Assembly: GCF_007004665.1 (NCBI RefSeq)
Contig: NZ_ML660054.1
Coordinates: 124,001-188,000 of the forward strand
Direction: 5' to 3'
From: Denitrobaculum tricleocarpae
Lineage (GTDB): Bacteria; Pseudomonadota; Alphaproteobacteria; Kiloniellales; Kiloniellaceae
DNA length: 64,000 nucleotides
Made by a program: the position numbers and the translations under genes
Part shown: one piece after another, positions 25,943-35,252 of the stretch
Numbering within the stretch: position 1 is the first letter of the stretch
How the letters are laid out: each line of letters begins with the position of its first letter
Notes under the pieces: model-generated
Told to the model about the DNA's origin: nothing
Databases searched by the model: none
What the model saw: only the letters and a program-made list of their open reading frames with translations

Positions 25943-25985
25943 CTGCAGCTTGCCAGGCGGCGTTTCTCCGCCAGGCAGGCTGCAA
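25943..25985 (-). terminator. long stem-loop after hcp
   Basis: An 18-base stem (25943-25960 with 25968-25985, three mismatches) with a 7-base loop lies 16 bases after the hcp stop, before vgrG. No clear T-tract follows. Such hairpins often stabilise or attenuate the very abundant hcp transcript relative to vgrG. The rest of the 244-base hcp-vgrG gap shows nothing else clear. Confidence 0.5.
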
Positions 25986-26000
25986 GCCCGGAAAACCGGA

Positions 26001-26477
26001 TCAGACCTTCTTGGTCGTGGTCATATCGTAGCCGGCAGGAATCGGCGATCCCGCTTTGTGCTTTTCGTCGAACGGAGTGTACTTCATTTCGATCTTGGTG
26101 AAGTTGATGCTGACCGATTCAGTCGGACGGTCGCCGCCACTGCTGACGCTGTAGCCGGAGACCAGTGCGTTCGTCAGTTCATAGGTCAGATAGAGATCTC
26201 CAGGACTGCCCGTGCTGACCAGATGGATCTCGACCTTTTTACCTGCGGCGCCCGTGGTCGCTTCCGTAAAGAGGTGGGCCGAAGAAGCGTCCAGTTCCTT
26301 CGAGAAGGTGACTTCACTGACCGAGGGTTCCGAGGCTTCGCGGCCTGAGGTTTGGCCGGTGCTCGTCATAATCGCACGGCCGGTGCCCCATTGAAGCGAA
26401 TTGACCTGGATCCATTTCTTATGTTTGTCGTGAGTCGCATCGCCATCGATACCATCATACTTTACGTAAATCGCCAT
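26001..26477 (-). CDS. hcp: T6SS tube protein Hcp (TssD)
   Basis: Predicted 158 residues, the usual Hcp size. It begins MAIYVKYDGIDGDATHDKHK and WIQVNSLQWG, typical of the Hcp/EvpC family, and contains the FTEATTG and VSINFTKIEMKYTPFD beta-strand pattern. Hcp hexamers stack into the inner tube and can carry small cargo. A very strong GGAGGT ribosome site precedes the ATG, as expected for a highly made structural protein. No C-terminal effector extension. It has its own 100-base upstream space after clpV. Confidence 0.97.
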   Translation of the reverse strand: MAIYVKYDGIDGDATHDKHKKWIQVNSLQWGTGRAIMTSTGQTSGREASEPSVSEVTFSKELDASSAHLFTEATTGAAGKKVEIHLVSTGSPGDLYLTYELTNALVSGYSVSSGGDRPTESVSINFTKIEMKYTPFDEKHKAGSPIPAGYDMTTTKKV

Positions 26478-26535
26478 GGTCTTCCTACCTCCAGTACATC
26501 GTTGTGATTAGCTTTTCGTTGCGAATCTTCTAAGC

Positions 26536-26556
26536 AAAAACCCGCGTTAATTGCGG
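26536..26556 (-). terminator. weak intrinsic terminator between clpV and hcp
   Basis: On the minus strand a short CCGC/GCGG stem with a 7-base loop is followed by G and five T residues. The stem is only four base pairs, so termination would be partial. It separates clpV from the hcp leader. Confidence 0.35.
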
Positions 26557-26577
26557 CTCAAAATACGATGGGAATAT

Positions 26578-29271
26578 TTACCCGATACGGTACTCAAAGC
26601 CACCACTTTCGTCTACCGAAACACCAACGTCAGTGATTTCTCCACCCTCTGCCATGCGCTCCAGAAACAGTGCCGACATCTCCGGCAGCATGGTCCGGGA
26701 AAGAATGTGCTCGATGTTCCGCGCGCCGCTCTCGTTCTCCTTGCAGCGCTCGGCAATCGAGTCGATCAAGGCCTCGTCATAGCTGAATTCCGCCTTGTAG
26801 TTTTCGCGAACCCGGGCCGCAACCCGGTCCAGTTGCAGCTTTACAATTCCTTTGATCACCTCGTCGCTCAGCGGGAAGTAGGGAACCAGTGTCACGCGGC
26901 CGAGAAAGGCCGGCTTGAAAACCTTCAGCAATTCAGGGCGTAAAGCCTCGGCCAGTCCCGCCTCATCCGGCATGGTTTCCGGGTCGTCGCAAAGCCCGGC
27001 GATCGTGTCCGTACCGGCATTCGATGTCATGATGATGACGGTATTCTTGAAGTCGATGTCCCGGCCTTCACCGTCGCGCAGCATGCCTTTGTCGAAAAGC
27101 TGATAGAAAACATCCTGCACGCCCGCGTGTGCCTTCTCCATCTCATCGAAAAGGATCACGCTGTAGGGCCGCCGCCGGACCGCTTCGGTCAAGACCCCGC
27201 CCTCGCCGTAGCCGACATATCCGGGCGGCGATCCCATCAGGGTCGAAACCTTATGCTCTTCCTTGAACTCGGACATATTGATCGTCGTGACGTTCTGCTC
27301 GCCGCCATACAGCAGCTCGGCAAGCGAGAGTGCGGTCTCGGTTTTACCCACGCCGCTGGTGCCGCAAAAGAGGAACACCCCGATCGGCTTGCGCGGATCG
27401 GTCAGCTTGGCACGAGAGGTTCTCATCGCCTGCGCAATGGCGTCGAGGGCGTGGGACTGTCCGATAATCCGCTTCTCGAGATCTTCCTTGATGTTGAGCA
27501 CCTGCCGGATCTCGTTGGAGACCATTCGGCCAACGGGGATGCCGGTCCAGGTTGCGACCACGGACGCCACCGCCTGGCCATCGACACAAACCTGCAGCAA
27601 AGGTGCTTCGCCCTGCATTTCATCCAGCTGCGAATTCAACTCGGCGAGCTCGGCCAGCCAGGCCTTCATGTCTTCTTCGGATGCCGGCTCCTGAGCTTCC
27701 CCGTCCGGATCCTGCTCCTCCTCGCCGTTGCCGGCATGGGCCCCTTCCAGCTTATCCCGCAGATCCCGGATCCGGCCGATCAGGTCACGTTCCTTGGCCC
27801 AGCGCTCCTCGAGTTCAGCCAGCTCATCGCCGACCTTTTCCTTTTGCTCGGCAATCTCCGTGAGCTTCGCGCTATGGGCGCCACCGGTCGCGGCCTCGCG
27901 CTCCAGGATCCCGCTTTCGACATCCAACTGCTCGAGCCTGCGCCGGCGGTCCTCGATCTCCGGCGGCACCGCGGCCTGACTCATATTCACGCGGGCACAG
28001 GCGGTGTCCAGCAGGCTGACAGATTTGTCGGGCAGCTGCCGGCCCGGAATGTAGCGGTGAGACAGCCGCACGGCATCGATCACGGCTTCATCGAGAATGC
28101 GCACCCCGTGGTGCTTCTCCAGGGTGTCGACCAGCCCGCGCATCATCTCGATGGCGACGGCTTCCGTCGGCTCCTCGACCTTGACCACCTGAAAGCGCCG
28201 GGCGAGCGCCGCATCGCGTTCGAAGTACTTCTTGTATTCCGCCCAGGTGGTCGCCGCGATGGTGCGCAGCTCTCCGCGCGCCAAGGCCGGCTTGAGCAGA
28301 TTGGCCGCATCCCCCTGCCCGGCCTGCCCACCGGCCCCGATCAGGGTGTGGGCTTCGTCGATGAACATGATGATGGGTTTTGGCGAGGCTTTTACCTCTT
28401 CGATCACCGATTTCAGGCGGTTTTCAAATTCGCCTTTCACCCCAGCGCCCGCCTGCAGCAATCCCAGGTCCAGGGTATGCAATGCCACGTTCTGTAGCGC
28501 CGGCGGAACGTCGCCCGACGCGAGACGCAGGGCAAAACCCTCCACCACCGCCGTCTTTCCGACACCCGCCTCGCCGGTCAGAATCGGATTGTTCTGACGC
28601 CTGCGGGTCAGAATGTCGACAATCTGGCGCACTTCCGGATCACGTCCCAGAACCGGGTCGATCTCACCATTCCGTGCGCGCTGGGTCAGATTGATAGTGA
28701 ACTGCGCCAGTGCGGTGCCACCGGCGGCACCCGTGGCCACGGCAGGCGCATCGCTCCCGGGTTCACTGCTCTGTGCGGCAGACTCGCCGATCGCTTCGTC
28801 ACTGTCGGCGACGATCTTCATCATGTCCCGCTGCAGGTCTTCTACCGGGATGCGCGCAAACTGCGCCGAAGACTCGCGCGCGACCGGAGCGAGCCCTTCG
28901 TCCAAAAGCAAGGCTCCAAGCAAATGGCAGGAGCGGACTTTCGGCGCACCATATTGCAGGGACGCCAGCACCCAGGATTCACGCGCCAGCTTCACCACCT
29001 GGGGCGAGAGCGCCGGGGCGCGGCTGTTGCCGGTCTTCATGGAGTCGAGAACCCGGGTCAGGTCCGCGATCAGCCGCGATTCGTCGACCTCGTAATGACG
29101 GAGCAAAAGCTGCAGGTCGGAATTACTGCTCTCGAGCAGCTTGAGCAGCCAATGCTCGATCTCAATGTTGTAGTGACTTCGGGAGAGAGTAAGGCCCGCG
29201 GCGCTCTCCAGGGACGTCCGGCAAATCCCATTCAACTTGCCGACAAGCGCCTTCAAATCCACTGCAGCCAT
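26578..29271 (-). CDS. tssH: T6SS sheath-recycling AAA+ ATPase ClpV (TssH)
   Basis: Predicted 897 residues. An N-terminal Clp-N domain (about 1-160) is followed by two AAA+ modules. Walker A1 is GEAGVGKT (Lys239) and Walker A2 is GTSGVGKT (Lys643); Walker B acidic pairs are visible in MFIDEAHTL and ILFDEMEKAH. The middle coiled-coil region (about 440-560) is of ClpV type. ClpV disassembles contracted TssB/TssC sheaths so subunits can be reused. Size and motifs separate it from housekeeping ClpB mainly through the T6SS context and the N-terminus. It lies between the methyltransferase gene and hcp. Confidence 0.96.
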   Translation of the reverse strand: MAAVDLKALVGKLNGICRTSLESAAGLTLSRSHYNIEIEHWLLKLLESSNSDLQLLLRHYEVDESRLIADLTRVLDSMKTGNSRAPALSPQVVKLARESWVLASLQYGAPKVRSCHLLGALLLDEGLAPVARESSAQFARIPVEDLQRDMMKIVADSDEAIGESAAQSSEPGSDAPAVATGAAGGTALAQFTINLTQRARNGEIDPVLGRDPEVRQIVDILTRRRQNNPILTGEAGVGKTAVVEGFALRLASGDVPPALQNVALHTLDLGLLQAGAGVKGEFENRLKSVIEEVKASPKPIIMFIDEAHTLIGAGGQAGQGDAANLLKPALARGELRTIAATTWAEYKKYFERDAALARRFQVVKVEEPTEAVAIEMMRGLVDTLEKHHGVRILDEAVIDAVRLSHRYIPGRQLPDKSVSLLDTACARVNMSQAAVPPEIEDRRRRLEQLDVESGILEREAATGGAHSAKLTEIAEQKEKVGDELAELEERWAKERDLIGRIRDLRDKLEGAHAGNGEEEQDPDGEAQEPASEEDMKAWLAELAELNSQLDEMQGEAPLLQVCVDGQAVASVVATWTGIPVGRMVSNEIRQVLNIKEDLEKRIIGQSHALDAIAQAMRTSRAKLTDPRKPIGVFLFCGTSGVGKTETALSLAELLYGGEQNVTTINMSEFKEEHKVSTLMGSPPGYVGYGEGGVLTEAVRRRPYSVILFDEMEKAHAGVQDVFYQLFDKGMLRDGEGRDIDFKNTVIIMTSNAGTDTIAGLCDDPETMPDEAGLAEALRPELLKVFKPAFLGRVTLVPYFPLSDEVIKGIVKLQLDRVAARVRENYKAEFSYDEALIDSIAERCKENESGARNIEHILSRTMLPEMSALFLERMAEGGEITDVGVSVDESGGFEYRIG

Positions 29272-29403
29272 CTGTCCCCCTTCTCGTGGCGCATAGCTCG
29301 TTTGTATGCACTCGAATCTTGTTTTACGCCATTTTTTTAAAAACCGACAGCGCTATTTGCACAGTAACAAATTGAACGCTGTTCGACAGCCCTTTGTTTT
29401 CTC

Positions 29404-30954
29404 TCAGAACATGCCCAACGACTCCCAAATCGGCTTCTTTTTCGACAAGAGCTCCTGCAGCCTTTCCGATACATGCTGCAGGTTGTTTTCGCGGCCTTCG
29501 ACCGGCTGGCCATCCTTAATCAGACGCTCACCGCGGTCTTCGTATGTTTTCCAGATGAAAGACGCAAAAGCATCCGGATCCTTATCCAGACCCTCGCACA
29601 GACCGAGGAAGACCAGCGTCTCCAGGCTCGTGACCGGAACCGCACTCGCCAGTCGCTGCGACGCCAGAGCACTGGAAAGCTGGGCGTTCTCCGCGCGCGT
29701 CTGCTTGCAAAGCAAATGATTGAGAGACCGAAGAGACTCCGCTGCTGTCCCGGCTGCCGGCCCCGCAACCGGTTGTGCCTGATTGGATCCGATAAGAATG
29801 CCCGCGATCTCCTGCATGGTCGACTCCGGATGCTTTTGGATCGCCGGCAGGGCCATCAGTTCGAACATCGTCTTCGGTCCTTCGCTCAGTGCATCGAAAA
29901 CCTCGCCGTAGACTTCGGCGGAGACCTCAATATGACCGCGCGGTGCAAGCACCTTTGTCGAGGCATCCGTCCTCGGGACCACCGTGGCAATCTGAAGTTC
30001 GGCAAAAAGCTGGTTCTGGCGTTCCCGGCTCATACGCCGGGCGCCCCGAACAAAAACATCCTGCCGCAGGGTGCGCGACAGATAATAGTCCTTGAAGGTC
30101 TCGCGGATCTCCGGGATCTGCACCTGATTGAGAATCTCCTTCTGTTCAGGCGTCAGGGTGAGATCCGGAAAATTCTCCAGCAGAATGCAGGACGCCACGT
30201 GGGAGAGTTTCGCCGGCGCCAGATCACGCGCCACGTCCGCATGATAGAGCGGGGTCCAGTGTGCGTTGAGATATTCATGGGCCAGGTATTGACCGCCTTC
30301 CCCCTCCCAGGTCTTGATCAGATAGTCGAGACGTTTGTTATCCGCGAAAAAATTCGCGCCGCTGTCGCGCAGTTCGGTCGCGAACTTCAGGGCGCGTTCC
30401 ACCTGCATATCGCTGCGGCCCGGCATCAGGCGTGAAAACTCACTGAACATGCGTTGCAACGGCAGCCCTGCCGTCGTGTCGGGCATGGAGTTGTAGCTGA
30501 CGTAGACAATGCCGCCGGGCTTCAGGTAGCGCGACAGGAAGGTGACGATGGCCGCTTTGTTCTCGTCGTTGATCCAGCTGTAGACACCGTGCATGGTAAC
30601 GAAATCGAACTGCGGCAGCTTCTCGACACGGCCCTGGGCAAAGTCATCGAAACCGGCCTCATGAAAGGTGATGTTGGTCAGGCCCGTCTCGGTGACCTGC
30701 CGTTCTGCGCGGGCGATATGGGCCGGATTGAAATCCATGGCGTGGAATTCGCCCTGCGGGTTGGCCGCCGCGAGCATGAGTGCCGTCAGCCCCTGCCCGC
30801 AACCCAGTTCGCAATAGGTGAACCCGCGTTTCAGCGAAACCGGCTCATAGCCGTTCAGCATGCAGGCGAAATTCAGATAGATCGGTGCCTGCTGTTTATA
30901 AAATCCGGGCACATACTCGATGTCGGAGATATAGCCCGCGTCCCATGAACTCAT
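29404..30954 (-). CDS. SAM methyltransferase with regulatory domain, inside T6SS cluster
   Basis: Predicted 516 residues, cytoplasmic. The N-terminal Rossmann domain has the SAM-binding motif YCELGCGQGLTALML (about 45-60), EFHAMDFNPAHIARAE and FVTMHGVYSWIND. The next part (about 220-310) matches the methyltransferase regulatory domain family, PF10119 (HEYLNAHWTPLYHADVARDL, YLSRTLRQDVFVRGARRM). The C-terminal 200 residues look helical and may bind the target. The same architecture occurs in the rickettsial lysine methyltransferases that modify outer-membrane proteins. It is 13 bases from the tssG stop, so it is almost certainly co-expressed with the T6SS and may methylate a T6SS part or cargo. 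Substrate unknown. Confidence 0.85.
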   Translation of the reverse strand: MSSWDAGYISDIEYVPGFYKQQAPIYLNFACMLNGYEPVSLKRGFTYCELGCGQGLTALMLAAANPQGEFHAMDFNPAHIARAERQVTETGLTNITFHEAGFDDFAQGRVEKLPQFDFVTMHGVYSWINDENKAAIVTFLSRYLKPGGIVYVSYNSMPDTTAGLPLQRMFSEFSRLMPGRSDMQVERALKFATELRDSGANFFADNKRLDYLIKTWEGEGGQYLAHEYLNAHWTPLYHADVARDLAPAKLSHVASCILLENFPDLTLTPEQKEILNQVQIPEIRETFKDYYLSRTLRQDVFVRGARRMSRERQNQLFAELQIATVVPRTDASTKVLAPRGHIEVSAEVYGEVFDALSEGPKTMFELMALPAIQKHPESTMQEIAGILIGSNQAQPVAGPAAGTAAESLRSLNHLLCKQTRAENAQLSSALASQRLASAVPVTSLETLVFLGLCEGLDKDPDAFASFIWKTYEDRGERLIKDGQPVEGRENNLQHVSERLQELLSKKKPIWESLGMF

Positions 30955-30967
30955 TTACTTTTCCCGT

Positions 30968-32107
30968 TTATGCGTAGTTATCCAGCGAGAAGACCGCATC
31001 GGAAACATCGCCGCGATGGTCGTCTTTTTTGAACCAGGTATTCCAGCCCAGCCTCGGGCCCGGCCCCTTGCCTCCACCGCCAAGTTGAAGCGCAGGGACC
31101 TGATCGCCGCGCAAGGTCAGCTGCACGTCGAAAGACTTGTCCGCGCCGACAAAAAGACGCGTCATTTGTGCGAGCTTCAGAAGCTCGTCCCCCTCGGGCA
31201 TGAAGGCCACGAACTGGTCGTAGCTGAGGGGCCCCATACGGATCCGGAAACTGCTTTGCACATCCCAGACCCGGGAGCCCACGACCGCGTCGACACCCAA
31301 GCGGCAAAACCCCGGATCCATATGCGGATTCGCAGGCAGCGAAGTGCACTCGTCCTCGGCCAGCGTGAGCCAGCGCCCCTGAAACTGATCGATCTCGACC
31401 TTGCGCTCAAAGAAGTCCGACAGCAGGGCCTCCAAGGCCACGGCGGAAGGCGGGGAATGGCTTAAGTGCCCGCCATAATGCAGCAGCAGCTGGTCGTCGA
31501 AGGCCAGGCGCTTGCGCAGGCTGCTCTCCCCGAAGCCGATCATGGCATAGAGGCTCGAGGTCACCGGATCTTCCCGGTCACGTCCCGCGCGCTCATAGAC
31601 CTGCGGCAGGCGGTATTTTTCCCAGGCACGCAGGAACAGGGAAATCAGCCGGTGGTTAAAGAGGTCGAAGAAATCGCGCAGCGCTAGATTTTTTCCGCGA
31701 GTCTCCCGAATCACGGTCTCGGTATAATGCGGCGGCAAGACACCGCTGGGGCCGGTCAGCCCCATGAAGCCGACGGTCATCTCGGGTGGCGGCGCGGGTT
31801 TCTCGCCTGCGCCCCCGCTCTTGGACTCAAGCTTGGGCTGAACGATCTTGCTGATTTCACTCGGTGGAAAATGCAGGGCCGGCAAGGCCCGAAAGCGGAC
31901 GGCTTCCGATCCCGGCGGCACATCCTCACCAACCGCACCGCTGTTGGGGCTGCGGGCATCTTCGCCGCCCTTAGCTCCCTTTCGGCGCAAGGGTATACGC
32001 TTCGCCGCTTCAAGCAACCGCACCGCCTGGAAAAACCCGAAGCGGTATGGTGCGCGAAACAACTCGTCGATCAGAGAAGCGTCCGGTCGCCGGCTCTTGG
32101 GGGCCAT
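30968..32107 (-). CDS. tssG: T6SS baseplate protein TssG
   Basis: Predicted 379 residues. ATG at 32107 has AGGAG ten bases upstream; it overlaps the end of tssF by 37 bases, which suggests translational coupling. A longer start at 32173 is possible. TssG hallmarks include LFRAPYRFGFFQAVRLLE near the N-terminus and MGLTGPSGVLPPHYTETV followed by RDFFDLFNHRLISLFLRAW. TssG forms the baseplate wedge with TssE, TssF and TssK. An acidic loop at about 45-75 lies after the N-terminal helix. Confidence 0.95.
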   Translation of the reverse strand: MAPKSRRPDASLIDELFRAPYRFGFFQAVRLLEAAKRIPLRRKGAKGGEDARSPNSGAVGEDVPPGSEAVRFRALPALHFPPSEISKIVQPKLESKSGGAGEKPAPPPEMTVGFMGLTGPSGVLPPHYTETVIRETRGKNLALRDFFDLFNHRLISLFLRAWEKYRLPQVYERAGRDREDPVTSSLYAMIGFGESSLRKRLAFDDQLLLHYGGHLSHSPPSAVALEALLSDFFERKVEIDQFQGRWLTLAEDECTSLPANPHMDPGFCRLGVDAVVGSRVWDVQSSFRIRMGPLSYDQFVAFMPEGDELLKLAQMTRLFVGADKSFDVQLTLRGDQVPALQLGGGGKGPGPRLGWNTWFKKDDHRGDVSDAVFSLDNYA

Positions 32108-33897
32108 TTTCGCAGTACTCCTGAACGCCCCTTCACACGGGCGGTCAAACGGGTAAATGAGTTGATCGAGCAATAGAGGCCCAGAAAGCGTTCAAGCACC
32201 TGCGCCAGGAGAAAGAGTCCGCTGCCGGAAAAGCCTTTCTCGTCGAATTCGATCTCGACTTCCATGCCTCTGCAGACTCCGCCGACGCCCAGCGAAGCCG
32301 CCCGGGCGGCAACGCGCCGGTTCCTGACCGAAAGCACGGAATCGATCACGGCACGGGTCTCGGCGGAATCCCTGAAGTCATAGAGTTTCAGAATCTCGCG
32401 CAGCGCGTCGGCCCCTTCACCGCTCTCCGCATCCGTAATGGAAAGATGGTTCAGGCTGAGATGTGAGATCAGACGCCAGTAGCCTTTCGGTCCGGCAGGC
32501 GGCCGGAGGGTCTCGGTCGGCGCAGTGATGCAGCTGAGCTTGCTGACCGGAGACGCCCCTTCCACCAGCCGCAGATAGGGATGCCCGCCACCATATGGCA
32601 GCTTACCCGGCAGATCCCGGTTCAGGCCTGTCATGCCGATCGAGAGCGTCCAATTGGCAGGCATGGAGGGCACGTAATCCAAATCGACCAGGGACAGGTA
32701 CACCTCCGTCCCCCGGTCGAACTGGCCGGCGGGCCGGCGCGCGCTGTGCCAGAACCGCAGATCCCGCCTGGGATCGCCGCTGTGCTTCAGCGAATAAAAG
32801 GGCGCAACCTCCGCCGTGTCACCATCCGGCGATGTCATGGACACCGCGTCGATGGAATAGACTTCGCTAACGCCCTCCCGCCGTGCGTCCGGCACAACCC
32901 TGTACTCATGAGAAGTCTGGTTGAGCGAGATGGGCTCAGCGCGTTGCTTGAAGAGGTTCACCATGGGCGTGCAGCCGAGCGCAAAGCTCTCCGCCGACAC
33001 ACTCCGCTCCAGGTCGCTCGAAGTCCGGTTCAGGTAGATGAAAACCTCGAGCTTGTTTCCGGCATCGAGCAGGGTCTTGCCCTCCAGCGCCGTCAGATCG
33101 AAGAACAGGAACTTCTCGGGAAAGGCAAAATACTCGGTCAGCAGACGGTATCCGGCAAAGGACCGTGCCGGATAAGGCAAAAGCCCTTCGTCGCGCCCGA
33201 AGCCCACAGGCTTGATGGCATCCGGCCCCAGGATCACCGGATTGGGATCCGAAACTCCGTCGGCCAGCGCAATCGAGATCGTATTATTGAACAGCAGCTC
33301 GTGCAGGGGCAGGACCTGCTGCGGCTGCCCGCGCAGGAAGAAACGCAGAGACTCCGGCCCCAGCTTGGTAAAGCTCATCTCCTCACTCAGGCACTTCAGA
33401 CTGAGCCGCAGCACGGCGACCGCACCAGCGCCGCGCGGATTGGCCGGCGCTACGAGCGGCCGCCCGGTCAGGCTCGCATTCTCGACGGTGATGGGCCAGA
33501 GCGTCGTGTCGTAGCAGGTGGTGAAGCAGCAGCGCTCGCCACCGACCGGCTCCGTCTCGATCTCCGTTTGCCGGGGCACCTTGTAGGAGCCGGTATGATC
33601 AGCCTGACAATCGAACTTGACGATCGACATGGAGGGTATCGGCGCCAGGTAGTGAGGATAGAGCGCCGAGATCAGGGAGTCGGTGAGCTCCGGAAAGTCA
33701 TCGTCGATCTTGTGGCGGATCCGGGCGGTCAGATAGGCGAAGCCCTCGATCAGGCGCCCGACATGCGGATCCTCGACGGCATCGGCGCTGAGACGCAGAC
33801 GTCCCGCGATCTTGGGATGTGCATCGGCGAATTCCGCCGCCAGCTTACGAACGTAAGTCAGTTCACGGTTATAGTATGGCAGCAGGTCATCAGCCAT
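32071..33897 (-). CDS. tssF: T6SS baseplate protein TssF
   Basis: Predicted 608 residues, the normal TssF length. It starts LLPYYNRELTYVRKLAAEFA and continues HPKIAGRLRLSADAVEDPHV, the standard N-terminus, with RIRHKIDDDFPELTDSLI and LYPHYLAPIPSMSIV further on. TssF is the largest wedge component of the baseplate. It overlaps tssE by 8 bases at its start and tssG by 37 bases at its end, so E-F-G form one coupled unit. Confidence 0.97.
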   Translation of the reverse strand: MADDLLPYYNRELTYVRKLAAEFADAHPKIAGRLRLSADAVEDPHVGRLIEGFAYLTARIRHKIDDDFPELTDSLISALYPHYLAPIPSMSIVKFDCQADHTGSYKVPRQTEIETEPVGGERCCFTTCYDTTLWPITVENASLTGRPLVAPANPRGAGAVAVLRLSLKCLSEEMSFTKLGPESLRFFLRGQPQQVLPLHELLFNNTISIALADGVSDPNPVILGPDAIKPVGFGRDEGLLPYPARSFAGYRLLTEYFAFPEKFLFFDLTALEGKTLLDAGNKLEVFIYLNRTSSDLERSVSAESFALGCTPMVNLFKQRAEPISLNQTSHEYRVVPDARREGVSEVYSIDAVSMTSPDGDTAEVAPFYSLKHSGDPRRDLRFWHSARRPAGQFDRGTEVYLSLVDLDYVPSMPANWTLSIGMTGLNRDLPGKLPYGGGHPYLRLVEGASPVSKLSCITAPTETLRPPAGPKGYWRLISHLSLNHLSITDAESGEGADALREILKLYDFRDSAETRAVIDSVLSVRNRRVAARAASLGVGGVCRGMEVEIEFDEKGFSGSGLFLLAQVLERFLGLYCSINSFTRLTARVKGRSGVLRKWPPRAGDRTLL

Positions 33898-34384
33898 TGG
33901 GTTTGGTCACCGAAAAGTTTTGAGTCACAGGGTCCAGGCTCGAATCGAAGACCATCGACTCCGGCGTCGGGTCGGCAAAGACCAGGGCCTCGACCCTGAA
34001 CCGCAGGGTCCGGTCCTGCGGCTCCGCGTTATCGAGCATAATGACCTTCAGGGACTGAAACCGCGGTTCGTGCCGGCGGATCGCGACCTCGAGTTCACGG
34101 CAGAAATCCTGCCTGTCCTGTTGGGTCGCCACATCGATCCGGGTCACGTCTGGGATGCCGAAATTCAGCAGCGAACGCTCCAGTTCCTTCAGTTCGGACG
34201 GCCAGGAGAGATGGCGCTGGCGCGTATTGAGCAGAGCCTCGAGATCCCGCCGGATGGCATTGCGCAGCTCGGCAAGGGGCTGGCCGCGCGATTTTGGCCG
34301 GTCCTTGCTCTCGTCCGGATGCGCGTCGAGCAAACGGTCGAGCACCGACGGCAGGATGGGTTGATCGGGATCGAGACGCGCCAT
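33890..34384 (-). CDS. tssE: T6SS baseplate protein TssE (gp25-like)
   Basis: Predicted 164 residues. The gp25/TssE domain occupies most of the protein, with AIRRDLEALLNTRQR and LERSLLNFGIPDVTRID. TssE nucleates sheath polymerisation at the baseplate. The N-terminus (LPSVLDRLLDAHPDES) is typical. It starts 7 bases after tagJ and overlaps tssF by 8 bases. Confidence 0.95.
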   Translation of the reverse strand: MARLDPDQPILPSVLDRLLDAHPDESKDRPKSRGQPLAELRNAIRRDLEALLNTRQRHLSWPSELKELERSLLNFGIPDVTRIDVATQQDRQDFCRELEVAIRRHEPRFQSLKVIMLDNAEPQDRTLRFRVEALVFADPTPESMVFDSSLDPVTQNFSVTKPNG

Positions 34385-34391
34385 GGAGCCC

Positions 34392-35228
34392 TCAGCCCGC
34401 CGGATTGAATTGCAGGGATTCCAGCTGCATCACCGGCACGACATCGTCACCGATCAGGAAGCAGCGCTGGCCAAGCCCCCGTGCCGGACTGCCCTCGCCG
34501 CCGACCCAATCGGAACTGCGTCCCAGCAGAACCTGATCGTCGATCACCTGCTCCGCCGTGCCGTAACCCGCGTCCAGGGCATCGCTGGGCGGCAGGTAAA
34601 TGGCGGGAATAAAAACGTCGCCGTCCGGACCATCGATCACATCGACCGACGCCCGGCGCCAGATCAGATCGATCGGCCGCTCCGGCGCGTGAAATTCCAT
34701 TTCCCGCACGCGCGCCATCTCCACCCAGAAGTACTTTCCGGTGCTGGTCAGGACTTCGAAGAAGGATGCGGTCACATCGTCAAGATCGCGAAAGTCATCG
34801 AAAGACTTGCCGTTGCAGGTTCCGCTCAAGCTCGCCCGCGCGGCCTCTGCGTCTTCCAGAATTTTTGCCGCGCCGGCTGCGTCACCTTCCCGCAACAGGG
34901 TCACGGCCTCGAGATGCTTACTCAACGCATCTGACGGCTGTTCGAGAAACTCAGGCACACGGCCCGCCGAGAAAAGTTCCCGGCGCGCCTGATCCGCGCG
35001 GACCAGCTGCCGGATCATGGCAACGCCAACGGCGACATCGGGGTTCTGGGTCGAGATCACATCCAGCAGTTTGTCGGCGCGCTCCAGATTGCCGGAGAAA
35101 CACAGCAGTTCGGCCAGAAAACCCCGCCGGCCCTGATCGACCGGGTTCTTGCGGACCTCGTCGTTCATGGCAGCAATGGCGTCCGCCAGATTCCCCGCCT
35201 GATAAAGCTCCTTGGCACTTAAGGCCAT
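34392..35228 (-). CDS. tagJ: T6SS accessory protein TagJ (ImpE)
   Basis: Predicted 278 residues. An N-terminal TPR-like helical part (about 1-120, LYQAGNLADAIAAMNDEVRK, RGFLAELLCFSGNLERADK) is followed by the ImpE domain (about 150-278, YFWVEMARVREMEFHAPERP, DLIWRRASVDV, LGRSSDW). In other systems TagJ binds the N-terminus of TssB and is thought to tune ClpV-driven sheath disassembly. It lies between the second tssC-like gene and tssE, the order known from imp-type loci of Rhizobiales. Confidence 0.93.
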   Translation of the reverse strand: MALSAKELYQAGNLADAIAAMNDEVRKNPVDQGRRGFLAELLCFSGNLERADKLLDVISTQNPDVAVGVAMIRQLVRADQARRELFSAGRVPEFLEQPSDALSKHLEAVTLLREGDAAGAAKILEDAEAARASLSGTCNGKSFDDFRDLDDVTASFFEVLTSTGKYFWVEMARVREMEFHAPERPIDLIWRRASVDVIDGPDGDVFIPAIYLPPSDALDAGYGTAEQVIDDQVLLGRSSDWVGGEGSPARGLGQRCFLIGDDVVPVMQLESLQFNPAG

Positions 35229-35252
35229 CGTTCAATCCTTTCCAAAACCGCG

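Noticed and set aside
27127-28497. 456-codon plus-strand frame antisense to clpV
   Set aside because: Fully inside clpV with no domain resemblance.
32581-33999. 472-codon plus-strand frame antisense to tssF
   Set aside because: Shadow of tssF.
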